From contig JAEZSP010000070.1 in assembly GCA_023421735.1 (NCBI GenBank), positions 124,001-188,000 on the forward strand: DNA of 64,000 nucleotides. The letters run 5' to 3'. The notes below the pieces were generated by a model. That model ran no database searches and was not told the origin of the DNA. It saw only the letters and a list, made by a program, of their open reading frames with translations. Each line of letters opens with the position of its first letter. Positions within the stretch are counted from its first letter, which is position 1. Shown one piece after another: positions 26,977-36,813 of this stretch. The translations under genes were made by a program, and so were the position numbers. This DNA comes from Bacillota bacterium (GTDB taxonomy: Bacteria > Bacillota_A > Clostridia > Christensenellales > Aristaeellaceae).

Positions 26977-28843
26977 GCGAATTCCGGTCGCGGGTGATTA
27001 TGCGCGGCTCGAGCAGGTTTACGGTCTGTGCAGCGCTGCGGACGGCGCACTTGCATGGGCGGTGTACCGTTGGAGCGGCGAACAATATGAAAGCCGCGTC
27101 GAATTATTCGAAGACGGTGCGCTGACCGTTTTAAAAATGGGCGCCTACGACCATTCCCCTGTGTTCTTGCCCGACGGGCAGACGCTTGCCTTCCTCGCGG
27201 ATGGATGCCTGTACGCATACGACCGCGTCAACAAGGCGTTTTCAAAGCTCTATGCCGTCGCAGACTGGGAGGTCGTTGGCTTTGCCCTCGCCCCGGACGG
27301 CCGCACCGCAATCCGCAGCCGCCGCGAGATCAAGTCCCTCCCGCCAAAGGGCTGCGATTGGGAAATGCCCCTCGTCGCGGAGGAACTTCATTACCGGAAC
27401 GACGCCGATCACGGGTTTGCCAAGAAATACGAATACAGGCTCATCATCGACGGAACTCTCGTCCAGGAGGGACCTCAGGATTTCAAAAACCTCGTCTGGC
27501 TGGACAATGACCATATCCTCTATGCGCGGGAATCGTATACCGTGCGCGACATCGCAACCGGCGAAGAACGGGTTTTGGCAGAGGACATCAAGCCGGCCGG
27601 CATGCAACCTCTCGTTTCTGCCGACGCCGCGTACATCCTCGCAGGTGGAACGCTGAAAGAGCAGCGCGGTTCGGAGATCTCGCTGTTTCGGATCGACCTC
27701 GAAACCGGCGTGGTATCCGCATCCGACGAGGGCGCGCCCACAGGCCTTTTCCATCGTTCGTCCTGCTGGGATAACGCCCCGGGGGATTCCCCCGTCCTAT
27801 GCGCGACCGGCGACAAGGACGCCTATTACGCCATCGCCTACGCACACGCACATGTGCGCGTCTATCGCGTGAACACAGCGGGCGAGGCGCTCAAGTGGAC
27901 GCCAATTTCCGCACCGGGTGGGACATATCTCTCTGTCGCCCCCATGAAGGATGGGAAAATCGCCTGCCTTTATACGGACACAACGCATCCCACCGAGGTT
28001 TATGCGCTTGACTTGGAGAAAAAGGCGTGCATCCTCCTCGCCCGACACAACGCATGGCTGGATACGGTGACGCTTTGCCCCGCCGAACGATTTGAAACGC
28101 CCTCTATCGACGGCAAAGTCATGCTCGAAGGCTTCCTCCTGGTGCCCGCATGCGCGGACGCACCGGTGCTCCTCTGGCCGCACGGCGGTCCGGCGGGCTT
28201 CTATGCGGACGCATTCTCCCTCGAAAAACAGGTCGCCGCAGGGCGGGGCTATGCACTGGTTTTGGGAAATCCGCGCGGCAGCACGGGATATGGACCGACG
28301 TACGAGGACGAGGAAGCCGCCTATGGAGACGGCGCAATGGTCGATCTATTAACCCTCATGGATGCGGCAACCGGGGACGATGATCGGTTCAACGCAGCGC
28401 GCGTGGGCATCGCTGGCGGAAGCTATGGCGGTTACATGGCGGCACGCATGGCCGGAATGACAAAGCGATTCCGCGCTGCTGTGGTGATCAAGGCGGTCAC
28501 CAACTGGCTATTCATTCACTTCAAGTCCCAGCAGGGCGGACAGCCGGTGTTTGAGGAATACCGCGATTTTCAGGATTTCCTGGTGGACACGGTCAAACAT
28601 TCACCCATCTACACGGCGGGTGATATCGACATCCCGACGCTCATCATCCATGGCGAGAAGGATCAGATTTGTCCCATCGAAAACGCGCACCAGTTCTATG
28701 TCGCCGTGCGCGACACGCATCCCGACCTGCCCGCGCGGCTTGTCGTGATGCCCAACTGCTCGCATTCATACCATCGCGACAGCGTGCAGGACTTTGCGTA
28801 TATTCAAAACGCGGCCCTCGACTGGCTGGACGAGTACGTCTGA
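26969..28843 (+). CDS. Prolyl-oligopeptidase-family serine peptidase, S9 (copy 2)
   Basis: A 624-residue relative of the preceding gene, with a more divergent propeller. The hydrolase triad is Ser485 (GGSYGGYM), Asp565 (EKDQ) and His599 (CSHS). The segment NPRGSTGYGP before the elbow is typical of S9C enzymes. Two S9 enzymes side by side suggests different side-chain preferences, for example acyl- or dipeptide-releasing versus oligopeptide. Cytosolic, with no signal peptide. Confidence 0.9.
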   Translation: MDRRIPVAGDYARLEQVYGLCSAADGALAWAVYRWSGEQYESRVELFEDGALTVLKMGAYDHSPVFLPDGQTLAFLADGCLYAYDRVNKAFSKLYAVADWEVVGFALAPDGRTAIRSRREIKSLPPKGCDWEMPLVAEELHYRNDADHGFAKKYEYRLIIDGTLVQEGPQDFKNLVWLDNDHILYARESYTVRDIATGEERVLAEDIKPAGMQPLVSADAAYILAGGTLKEQRGSEISLFRIDLETGVVSASDEGAPTGLFHRSSCWDNAPGDSPVLCATGDKDAYYAIAYAHAHVRVYRVNTAGEALKWTPISAPGGTYLSVAPMKDGKIACLYTDTTHPTEVYALDLEKKACILLARHNAWLDTVTLCPAERFETPSIDGKVMLEGFLLVPACADAPVLLWPHGGPAGFYADAFSLEKQVAAGRGYALVLGNPRGSTGYGPTYEDEEAAYGDGAMVDLLTLMDAATGDDDRFNAARVGIAGGSYGGYMAARMAGMTKRFRAAVVIKAVTNWLFIHFKSQQGGQPVFEEYRDFQDFLVDTVKHSPIYTAGDIDIPTLIIHGEKDQICPIENAHQFYVAVRDTHPDLPARLVVMPNCSHSYHRDSVQDFAYIQNAALDWLDEYV

Positions 28844-28853
28844 CGGAGGCACC

Positions 28854-30467
28854 ATGAAATACGATCATTATTTCGATTATGAGGAAGTCACCGAGATGTG
28901 CCGCGCGCTCACGCGCGAATATCCCCATCTCACGGCATTGTCCAGCATCGGCAAAACGTATGAGGGACGCGACATCTGGGCGCTGACTTTGACCGATCCC
29001 GACACGGGCGCGCCGGAATCCAAAGCGGGCTTTCACATGAACGGCAACCTCCACGCGGTGGAGCTTACGTCGTCCATGACGGTTCTTCATACCGTCGAGC
29101 TACTGCTGTCCGGGTTCGGCAGGATTCCCGCGATCACGCGCTTCCTGCGCGATTACACGGTCTACGCCATCCCGCGCATCAACGCGGACGGCGCGGAGCT
29201 CTGCCTCAAAACCCCCGATACGGTGCGCGGCTCGGTCGAAAAATTCTACGGCGAAGAAGAGGGCCTTGTGCCGGAGGACATGGACGGCGACGGCGAGATT
29301 CTCCAAATGCGCATCCTTGATCCCGCCGGGAACTGGAAAATATCAAAATGCGATCCCCGCGTGATGGAAAAACGCGGTCCGTTTGACCAGGAAGGTCCCT
29401 TTTATCGGGTCGTGCCCGAAGGGCGTGTGCGCGGTGACGATCTGGTCTCCCTGAAAACCGCACAGCCGCAGATGGCGCTCGACCCGAACCGGGAGTTCCC
29501 CTTCGAGTGGTCGGAGAAGACCAGCTACGGGCAAAAACCCGTGTCGGGACCGGAACCGCTTCACGACAGCGAGGTTCGCGCGCTGCACGATTTCATCCTC
29601 GCGCACCCGAACATCTGTTTTGCGATGGATTTTCACACATTCGGCGGGCTGCACATCTCCCCCGCCACCTTCTGCCCGCATCTGGAATTGCCGCCGCAGG
29701 ATGCGGAAGCAATGATCACGATCGGCCGGAATCTCTCCGAGGTCACCGGATACAAGAGCGAGGGCATCTTCCCTCAGGGCGCGAAGGACATCGCGCGGGG
29801 CAGCTTTACAACCTGGCTGTACTTTGAGCGGGGCATCATGGCCTGGCTGACGGAACTGTGGAACTTCCATTGGCAGGCGGATCCGAAGCGCCCCGACGAA
29901 TGGAGCATGTTCGCCCAGGAGACGAAGGCGCAATTTGAGCGCGAGGAAACGATGGCGCTTTCGTGGGACGAGGAGAAAAACGGCGGGCGCGGGTTCGCCA
30001 TGTGGACGCCGTTTGAACATCCCCAGCTTGGTCCGGTTGAAATCGGCGGCTGGCGCGAAAAGTTCACCAAGCACAACCCGCCCGTGACGCTCATGGAAGG
30101 CGTGGTGCGCAAGGGCTGTGCGTGTATATTGGCGTCCCTCTCCGCCATGCCGCAGGTGTCCATCGAATGCCTGACAGCAACCGAAAGGGACGGCGCCTAT
30201 GAGATTGAGGCGATCATTGCAAACGCGGGCTATTTGCCCACCGCATCCACGCAGAAGGCGGTCGTGCTCGGAATCGGCGCCGACTTCACCTGTGCGCTCG
30301 AGGGCGGAGACTGCCGGACGGCGCGGTCGGTGGAACTTCAAAATTTGGACGGATATGCGAAAACGCGCGTCCGGTGGTCGGTATACGCGCAGCCCGGCGA
30401 AACGCTCCGGGTATCGGTCACGTCCGCGCGGGCTGGCAATGCATCCGCAGAACTCACGTTGAGGTAA
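28854..30467 (+). CDS. Zinc carboxypeptidase, peptidase family M14
   Basis: A 537-residue metallocarboxypeptidase. Zinc ligands His67 and Glu70 lie in GNLHAVE, a further His at 261 in MDFHTFGG, and the catalytic Glu334 in LTELWN; the N-terminus contains the family segment IGKTYEGRDIWALTL. M14 enzymes cleave single C-terminal residues. A beta-rich C-terminal domain of about 120 residues follows the catalytic part. The ATG at 28854 comes after a GGAGG-type site, 10 nt past the previous stop. No signal peptide. Confidence 0.88.
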   Translation: MKYDHYFDYEEVTEMCRALTREYPHLTALSSIGKTYEGRDIWALTLTDPDTGAPESKAGFHMNGNLHAVELTSSMTVLHTVELLLSGFGRIPAITRFLRDYTVYAIPRINADGAELCLKTPDTVRGSVEKFYGEEEGLVPEDMDGDGEILQMRILDPAGNWKISKCDPRVMEKRGPFDQEGPFYRVVPEGRVRGDDLVSLKTAQPQMALDPNREFPFEWSEKTSYGQKPVSGPEPLHDSEVRALHDFILAHPNICFAMDFHTFGGLHISPATFCPHLELPPQDAEAMITIGRNLSEVTGYKSEGIFPQGAKDIARGSFTTWLYFERGIMAWLTELWNFHWQADPKRPDEWSMFAQETKAQFEREETMALSWDEEKNGGRGFAMWTPFEHPQLGPVEIGGWREKFTKHNPPVTLMEGVVRKGCACILASLSAMPQVSIECLTATERDGAYEIEAIIANAGYLPTASTQKAVVLGIGADFTCALEGGDCRTARSVELQNLDGYAKTRVRWSVYAQPGETLRVSVTSARAGNASAELTLR

Positions 30468-30472
30468 TCAGC

Positions 30473-31864
30473 ATGGCACTTTGTTATACACAAGCCTGGT
30501 GGGGCACCGAATACAGGCGCACCGTTGCGGGAATATGGAATGGCGTTTCCTACACGACCTGCGCCGAAGACACGCGCCTCACCTCCGGCGGCGAAGATAT
30601 GTGCGCCATTTTCTCCATCGCTTACTGTGCGGCGGGGAAAAACAGGCCCGTGCTTTTCGCATTCAACGGCGGACCCGGATCGCCCAGCGCATGGCTGCAT
30701 TTTGGTCTCTTCGGTCCGCGCATCGCCGCATACGACGAGAACGGCATGCCCCCGGCCAACGCGCCCTATGCCCTGCGCGACAACCCGGATTGCCTCATTG
30801 ATCTCTGCGACATCGTGATGTACGATCCTCCCGGTGCGGGCTACAGCCGCATTTTCAACGAGAAATTCGCGGAGAAGTGCTTCGGCGACCATGCGGACGC
30901 GGACGTCGCGGCGGCATTCATCCGCGCGTGGCTCGCAAAACACGGCGGCGCAGACCGTCCGATCTATCTCTGCGGCGAGAGCTTCGGCTCCACGCGCGCA
31001 AGCCTCCTGTCCTATCGGCTGCGCGACCTCGATCTGCGCGGCGTTCTCCACATCGGCCCCGGGTACACGGGCGACGACCTCATTCCGCGCACGGTCAAGG
31101 ATCTCGTGCCCGCCGCCGCGACCAAGTGGTACTATGACGAAAATCCGGACAAGCAGCCGCTCGCACCGCTCATCGCTCAAGTGCGGGAATTTCTCGAAAA
31201 CGAATATGTGCCCGCGCTGTACCGGGGACAGCTCCTTGACCGGGAAAAACGCGCATGCATCGCGCGAAAACTCAGCGTCTACACGGGGTTACCCGCCGAC
31301 TACTACTTGAAAAACGGACTCAAGGTCGTGCGCAGCGAATTCCGGGAGATGCTGCTCGCGGAGAGAGGACTCAAACTCGGCAGTTTCGACACACGCTTCG
31401 CAATCCCGGCTTCCGAAAAGGCCGATGCCATGCTGGCGCGTTTTGACCCGTGTATGGACGCGTGTGCACAGGCGTTCTTTGGTAACGAGTTGCGCCTCGA
31501 TCCGGGACGCACGTACCGGGAAGCCTCCTTCGACCGGGACGACAGCTTCGGTTGGCCCTTTGACGCGGAAATCGACATGCAGGGACTGGGCGGTGTCTAT
31601 TCGAAGATCGATATGACCGTCTCGCAGGCGGCGGCGGCAGCGTACCGGGAAAACCCCAAACTCCGCTTCTTTTTTGCGACAGGCTACTTCGATACGGTTG
31701 CGACGGTCGAAAACACGCGCTTCGGCGTAGCGCACACAGACGTGCCGCTCGAGAACGTCACCATACGCGAATATCCATCCGGTCATGCGGTGTACGCAGA
31801 CGATATCTCCCGGCACGCGCTGGCAAATGACATCCGGACTTTCATCGGAGGAACGTTACAATGA
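30473..31864 (+). CDS. Serine carboxypeptidase-like hydrolase, peptidase family S10 (copy 2)
   Basis: A 463-residue S10 protein: FNGGPGSPS near residue 64, nucleophile Ser170 in GESFG, probable Asp407 (GYFD) and His438 (SGHAVY). It is clearly homologous to copies 1 and 3 but not a recent duplicate. GAGG at 30461-30464 is 8 nt before the ATG; an upstream open frame inside the M14 gene has no such signal. Ends in an ATGA overlap with copy 3. Confidence 0.85.
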   Translation: MALCYTQAWWGTEYRRTVAGIWNGVSYTTCAEDTRLTSGGEDMCAIFSIAYCAAGKNRPVLFAFNGGPGSPSAWLHFGLFGPRIAAYDENGMPPANAPYALRDNPDCLIDLCDIVMYDPPGAGYSRIFNEKFAEKCFGDHADADVAAAFIRAWLAKHGGADRPIYLCGESFGSTRASLLSYRLRDLDLRGVLHIGPGYTGDDLIPRTVKDLVPAAATKWYYDENPDKQPLAPLIAQVREFLENEYVPALYRGQLLDREKRACIARKLSVYTGLPADYYLKNGLKVVRSEFREMLLAERGLKLGSFDTRFAIPASEKADAMLARFDPCMDACAQAFFGNELRLDPGRTYREASFDRDDSFGWPFDAEIDMQGLGGVYSKIDMTVSQAAAAAYRENPKLRFFFATGYFDTVATVENTRFGVAHTDVPLENVTIREYPSGHAVYADDISRHALANDIRTFIGGTLQ

Positions 31865-33252
31865 GTCAAATTCACCTGCCCGAGCCCTTTTCCATCGGGG
31901 CGTTTGCCCCGGCGCGCTTTGAGGCCGCACATGAGATCAATCTGGAAACCGGGTCATGCCGGTTCCGGACGATTGCGGAGGATTGCGTGTTCACGGCGCC
32001 GGACGGCGCGCGCGAGGCATCCATCTTCTCCATCTCCTACGTCGGAACGGGCGAACGGCGCCCGGTGATGTTCATCTGGAACGGCGGGCCCGGCTCCGCA
32101 ACGTCGATGCTGCACCTCGAATGCTTTGGCCCGTGGCAGATCGCGCGCGATGAAAACGGCGCGAAGCAATATGGACTCGTCGAAGACCCATCCTGCCTTC
32201 TCGACGTATGCGATCTTGTGTTCGTCGATCCGGTCGGCGTGGGCTATTCGCGGCTCTTGGATCCCACAAAGGCGGGCAAATACGACTGCGTGGACGGGGA
32301 TGCGCGCAGCGTGGCGTTTTTTATGACCGAGTGGCTCCGGCGGCACGACCGCTGGGACAGCCCGGTTTACGTCTGCGGCGAGAGCTACGGCACCGTGCGC
32401 GCCTGCCGTGTGCTGGCGGAGCTCGGGCGCTCGCCCTATTCCGAGAGCCGGATGGTTCTGGGCATCCCGGTTGCGGGGGTAATCCTCGTCGGACTCGCAA
32501 CGGAAGAGGACAGCGACGACCCCATCGTCTATATGATGCCCGCGATGGCCGCGACCAACTGGTACCACCACCAGAAGGGAAAGGGCAAGCAGGACGACTT
32601 TGTACACGACGCATGGGAATTCGCGCGCATGCGCCTTTTGCCCGCGCTGTTTGACGGCGCCTTTTGTCCGGACGCGGAGCGCAGGGACGTGGCTGAACGC
32701 CTTCAGTACTACACGGGCGTTTCTGCGGACTACTTCATCAAGAGCAATCTGAAGATCGGTTCCCCGCGCGAATTTTTGACCCGCTGCGTGCCGGGTGATC
32801 TACTCGATCTCTACGATACGCGCATGAAAAAGCCCATCTCGGATGTGACGGGCGATCTAGACGACGGGAATGTGCCAATCAAGGTGATGAATTCCCTCCT
32901 GGCAAAAAAACTGAACGTCGATATGCCCCGCCTTTATTACACGGGAAACATCAACATCAACATTAGGTTCAACTGGACGACCGAGGAAGTCGATCCCGCG
33001 TTCAAGAAGACCCACCTTGGTTGCCTGCGCGCGGCGATGAAATCAAACCGAGACATGCGCGTGCTGTTCGCCTCCGGACTTTACGACGCGTGTACCCATG
33101 CCGGCCTGACGCGCCACGCGGTCAGCCATGCAGACCTTCCCATGGAGCGTGTGACCATGCGCGAATACAAAGGCGGACACGGGGTCTATTCTTCGCCCGC
33201 CGGCAAAGCGGCGTTCCTCGCGGATGTGCGTAAGATGATCGCAAATCGATAA
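31861..33252 (+). CDS. Serine carboxypeptidase-like hydrolase, peptidase family S10 (copy 3)
   Basis: A 463-residue S10 protein: WNGGPGSAT near residue 73, Ser175 in GESYG, probable Asp409 (GLYD) and His440 (GGHGVY). It is the last gene of the first plus-strand block. The following 85 nt hold no clear terminator before the converging regulator gene. Three S10 genes in one operon, all without secretion signals, is very unusual for a bacterium. Confidence 0.85.
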   Translation: MSQIHLPEPFSIGAFAPARFEAAHEINLETGSCRFRTIAEDCVFTAPDGAREASIFSISYVGTGERRPVMFIWNGGPGSATSMLHLECFGPWQIARDENGAKQYGLVEDPSCLLDVCDLVFVDPVGVGYSRLLDPTKAGKYDCVDGDARSVAFFMTEWLRRHDRWDSPVYVCGESYGTVRACRVLAELGRSPYSESRMVLGIPVAGVILVGLATEEDSDDPIVYMMPAMAATNWYHHQKGKGKQDDFVHDAWEFARMRLLPALFDGAFCPDAERRDVAERLQYYTGVSADYFIKSNLKIGSPREFLTRCVPGDLLDLYDTRMKKPISDVTGDLDDGNVPIKVMNSLLAKKLNVDMPRLYYTGNININIRFNWTTEEVDPAFKKTHLGCLRAAMKSNRDMRVLFASGLYDACTHAGLTRHAVSHADLPMERVTMREYKGGHGVYSSPAGKAAFLADVRKMIANR

Positions 33253-33337
33253 AAGCCGTCCATGAGAGATGCTGCGGAATGCGGCGCAACGCAGGGACCA
33301 AATGCGGTCGAGGAGTGGGTTCAATCGCGATGAAGCG

Positions 33338-34573
33338 CTAAAACTTCGTTTCCAAATAGAAGCGGCGAATGTGAATGGCAATCTGCAGGTCAAAAAGCCG
33401 TGCGGCATCATCCAGCGAAAAACCCAGGAGTGCCTCGGCCCGCGCGAGCCGCGATTGGAGCGTATTGCGGTGCAGGTACATCTCCTTTGCGGTCTTGAGC
33501 TTGTTCATCCGGCAATCGATAAAGCAGATGAGCGTATCAAAAATTTCCCCGTCGTGCGCTTCGTCATAGGCGAGGATCGCGTCCAGATAGCGCGCCGCGA
33601 ACTCCTTTGCCGCGTCCACGGCCGGAATTTCGAACAGAAGCTGGTAAAAGCCCAATTCCGCATAGGAGATCATGCGGGTCCCCGGCCGAAGCGTATTCGC
33701 CATGAGGCTGCGCCGCGCCTGTATAAACGAAGTACGGATGCCCGAAAGCGTGGGATATTTCATGCCCTTGCCAATTAGAAAATGTGCGCCGGGGTACTGG
33801 GACTCAAGATCCGCGCGTGACGCGCACAGAAAGTTTTCCACGGACGCTTCCTGCTCCGGCGCATCGACCGGAAACACGAATACGTTCTCGCTGCCGATGC
33901 CAAAGTGCCACGTGCGGTCGGTGTAGTTGGTCAAAAGGAAGTTGACCTTCATTGCCAGCATGCGGAAAAACTCGGTGTGGTTCTGGCTCAGATGATCCGT
34001 CGTGCCGAGTATGCGCTCGAAATAGTCGTCCGCATTCATGAACTGCATAATGTACACCCGGTATTGGCAATTGGGGAGATACCCGAGATACAGAGCGCGG
34101 TTGAGCGTGGCATAATCCTCCGTGTCTGCCTGCTCAAGGAAAAGCGAATACCAGAACTCCGTGCCGTCGCGCGGCATGCGACCGTTTTGAATCAGGTGGA
34201 TGATGTCCTTTGTGATGGAGTTCACATAGGCGCGCGACGTAATGGTGAACACCGGAAACCCAAGCGAATCCGCACAATGGATGAGCGCGTCGTCAATGGA
34301 TGTCTCGGTGATAAAGTGCTCGCCAACCAGAAGCAGAATCGCCGCAGCGCGGTTGGCAGCACCCTCTCGAATGAGTTCGGTCAAATCGACGCTTTCTACA
34401 AACTGGTTCGCGCCGTAATAAATCAAAAACTCGCCGCCGCTGATCCAATCGGAAATTGGCGGGCACAAAATGACGTAGGGCCACGTAACGGCGTTTGTCA
34501 GGCCCCGCGCGCCGCCCACCAACCGCATGTCGGCAAGCGACGGCAGCGTGAGCAAATCCTTGATTTCGGTCAT
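33338..34573 (-). CDS. PucR-family transcriptional regulator
   Basis: About 411 residues. It has an N-terminal PucR domain (KDLLTLPSLADMRLVGG then a ...WISGGEFLI segment), a middle region, and a C-terminal HTH_30 helix-turn-helix (LKTAKEMYLHRNTLQSRLARAEALLGF). PucR-type proteins usually activate purine or amino-acid catabolic genes in response to a metabolite. It lies inside the peptide island, facing the dipeptidase-like gene across 74 nt, so it probably controls one or both blocks. The ATG at 34573 has GGGAG 6 nt upstream and suits the promoter position; ATG 34597 would fall at or before the transcription start. Confidence 0.85.
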   Translation of the reverse strand: MTEIKDLLTLPSLADMRLVGGARGLTNAVTWPYVILCPPISDWISGGEFLIYYGANQFVESVDLTELIREGAANRAAAILLLVGEHFITETSIDDALIHCADSLGFPVFTITSRAYVNSITKDIIHLIQNGRMPRDGTEFWYSLFLEQADTEDYATLNRALYLGYLPNCQYRVYIMQFMNADDYFERILGTTDHLSQNHTEFFRMLAMKVNFLLTNYTDRTWHFGIGSENVFVFPVDAPEQEASVENFLCASRADLESQYPGAHFLIGKGMKYPTLSGIRTSFIQARRSLMANTLRPGTRMISYAELGFYQLLFEIPAVDAAKEFAARYLDAILAYDEAHDGEIFDTLICFIDCRMNKLKTAKEMYLHRNTLQSRLARAEALLGFSLDDAARLFDLQIAIHIRRFYLETKF

Positions 34574-34598
34574 GGATGTCTCCCATTGTTTTTTCATT

Positions 34599-34627
34599 AT
34601 TGTACCTTCCCGCACGAGCAAACGCAA
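34599..34627 (-). promoter_or_regulatory. Promoter of the PucR-type regulator
   Basis: On the minus strand TTGCGT (34627-34622), 17-bp spacer, TACAAT (34604-34599). It lies in the 74-bp gap shared with the divergent amidohydrolase gene, so regulator binding could affect both. Confidence 0.6.
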
Positions 34628-34647
34628 GCGGGAGAAAGTGAGCTTTT

Positions 34648-35871
34648 ATGAAGATTCTGTACGGCAGACTCATCGATTCCGTCTCCGACGCACCCATCGA
34701 AAGCGGCATGCTGGCCATCGACGGCGATACGATCGCCTACGCAGGCGTGCGCGGGGGATTCCCCGTCCCGGAGGATGCCGAAATCTGGGAGATCGAAAAC
34801 GGCACGATCCTTCCCGGCTTCATCGACGCACACGCCCACTTTGCGGGCAGCGAAAGCGTAAACAAAAGCGGCGATACGCCTTACGACCTCCTGCTCACCG
34901 CGGCATGCGACCTTTCGGATCTCGTGGACGCGGGGTTCACGGGCGCACGCGAAATGTCGGCGTTCGGCAGGCCGCTGCGGGACGCGGTCAACAAAGGCAG
35001 TCTCAAGGGGCCGCGCATCATGGTCGGCGGGAAGGTTCTGAGCATTTCCTCGGGGCATTGTGATTTCGAACCGAATCTCTCCATCGAAGAATCAAACGAA
35101 AAATCGATCATTTCTTACATCATGGACGGCCCGGAAGCCTGTCTGCGCGGCGTGCGGGAACAATTCCGCGCGGGCGCGGAGTTCATCAAAATCTGCGCGA
35201 CGGGCGGCGTTTCCTCCGCCATCGACGATTACAATGATCAGGAATTTTCCGAAGAGGAGTTAACCGTCATCATCGGCGAAGCAAAGCGCCACAACACATA
35301 TGTCGCCGCCCATTGCACGGGCACGGCGGGTACCAAGGCCGCGCTCAAAGCGGGCATCGGCTGTGTGGAGCACGGTGTAATGCTCGACGAGGAATGCTGC
35401 GAAATCATGCGGCAAAACGGCGTACCGCTCGTGACCACGCTGAGCGTCTCGCTCGGGCTTTCGGACATGAAGGGGCTGCCGGAATTCATGATGGAAAAGG
35501 CGCGCGGCATTCGCGGCTGCTCCATGCGCTCATTCCAACTCGCCCACGAATACGGCATCATGGTCGCGCTGGGCACGGACTACTCAAATTCGCCCAACAC
35601 CCCGTTTTCCGAAATCGGCAAGGAATTTTATAGCCTGACGCGCTGCGGCTATACGCCCATGGAGGCGATCAAGGCGGGGACCATCAACGGCGCAACCCTC
35701 ATGAAGCGCGCCGATAAAGTCGGCACGCTGGAAAAAGGAAAGCTCGCGGACGTAGTGCTGGTCGCGGGCGACCCCATTTCAGACATTAAACTGCTCGCGG
35801 ATTCCAAAAACGTAAAACTCGTTTTCATCGGCGGAAAAATTCAAAAGGACACAACCGGAGGCCGGATATGA
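34648..35871 (+). CDS. Amidohydrolase-family metallopeptidase (Xaa-Pro/Xaa-Lys/Arg dipeptidase-like)
   Basis: A 407-residue amidohydrolase-superfamily enzyme with a full binuclear metal site: His62 and His64 (AHAHF), probable carboxylated Lys181 (FIKICATGG), His222 (AHCTG), His242 (EHGVM) and Asp311 (LGTDYS). This residue pattern is that of the amidohydrolase dipeptidase subgroup, which cleaves Xaa-Pro or Xaa-Arg/Lys dipeptides. Its position after six peptidases favours a dipeptidase role, though other amide or lactam ring hydrolases share the fold. The ribosome binding site is weak. It overlaps the next gene by 4 nt. Confidence 0.82.
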   Translation: MKILYGRLIDSVSDAPIESGMLAIDGDTIAYAGVRGGFPVPEDAEIWEIENGTILPGFIDAHAHFAGSESVNKSGDTPYDLLLTAACDLSDLVDAGFTGAREMSAFGRPLRDAVNKGSLKGPRIMVGGKVLSISSGHCDFEPNLSIEESNEKSIISYIMDGPEACLRGVREQFRAGAEFIKICATGGVSSAIDDYNDQEFSEEELTVIIGEAKRHNTYVAAHCTGTAGTKAALKAGIGCVEHGVMLDEECCEIMRQNGVPLVTTLSVSLGLSDMKGLPEFMMEKARGIRGCSMRSFQLAHEYGIMVALGTDYSNSPNTPFSEIGKEFYSLTRCGYTPMEAIKAGTINGATLMKRADKVGTLEKGKLADVVLVAGDPISDIKLLADSKNVKLVFIGGKIQKDTTGGRI

Positions 35872-36812
35872 CAATCATCGAAGCGGATCAGGTGCGCGCG
35901 CTCCTCACGCCCGAAGTATGCATTACCCTCATGCGCGATGCGCTGACGGGACTTGAGGAAGGGCGCTATGCGCAGCCCATGCGGCTGATTACCACCATGC
36001 CCAATACGGCGAAGTTCGGATTCATGCCCGCCTATGTGGGCGACTACTTTGGCGCCAAGGTCATCTCGGCCTATGCGCCCAACATGGGCACAAAATATCC
36101 CTCCCACATCGGGTACGTAATGCTCTTTGAGTCCGCGCACTCCACGCTCGCTGGCATGATCGAGGCTGGCACGATCACCCAGATCAGAACCGGTGCGGTC
36201 AGCGCGCTGGCGACCGACCTGCTTGCGCGCAAAGACGCGCAGACCATCGCCTTGATTGGTGCGGGCGCGCAGGCAAGGTCTCATCTGGCGGCGATCCGCA
36301 CGGTGCGAAAGATCACATCTGCATCCGTGTTTGACATCAGCCCCGAAGCGGCGGCGCGCTTCAAGGCCGAAATGGAAAAAACCTACGGCATCCCGGTCGC
36401 GGTGTGCACATCCGTCGCGGATGCCGTGCGGAACGCGGAGATCATCTGCACCGTATCGCCCGGCAAGGAGCCGGTTCTGTTCCGGGATATGGTCAAGCCG
36501 GGGACGCACATCAACGCGGTGGGCACGTTCAGTCCCACGACGCGCGAAGTGTCGAGCGACCTGGTGGTCGCTTCCCGTCTCTACGCCGATCAGGTGGAAG
36601 CCATGAAAAAGGAAAGCGGCGAGTACCTCGCGCCGCTGCAGGAAGGCTTGATCGCGGAAGACCATATCGTAGGGTCCATCGGCCAGCTGGCACTGGGCAA
36701 TATTTCGGGGCGCATCGGGCGCGACGAAATCACGTTGTTTGACGCGCTGGGACTCGCCATCGAGGATGTTGCGAGTGCAAAATACGTGTACGAGGCACAC
36801 CAAGGAGCATAG
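35868..36812 (+). CDS. Ornithine cyclodeaminase/mu-crystallin family protein
   Basis: A 314-residue NAD(P)-dependent enzyme with the family cofactor motif GAGAQARSHL near residue 129 and the N-terminal substrate half (MRLITTMPN, then a conserved Lys in FGAKVISAY). Relatives convert ornithine to proline, reduce cyclic imines such as pyrroline-2-carboxylate, or dehydrogenate alanine. Here it presumably handles an amino acid or cyclic imino acid released from the imported peptides. ATGA overlap with the amidohydrolase gene. Exact substrate unknown. Confidence 0.85.
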   Translation: MTIIEADQVRALLTPEVCITLMRDALTGLEEGRYAQPMRLITTMPNTAKFGFMPAYVGDYFGAKVISAYAPNMGTKYPSHIGYVMLFESAHSTLAGMIEAGTITQIRTGAVSALATDLLARKDAQTIALIGAGAQARSHLAAIRTVRKITSASVFDISPEAAARFKAEMEKTYGIPVAVCTSVADAVRNAEIICTVSPGKEPVLFRDMVKPGTHINAVGTFSPTTREVSSDLVVASRLYADQVEAMKKESGEYLAPLQEGLIAEDHIVGSIGQLALGNISGRIGRDEITLFDALGLAIEDVASAKYVYEAHQGA

Positions 36813-36813
36813 A

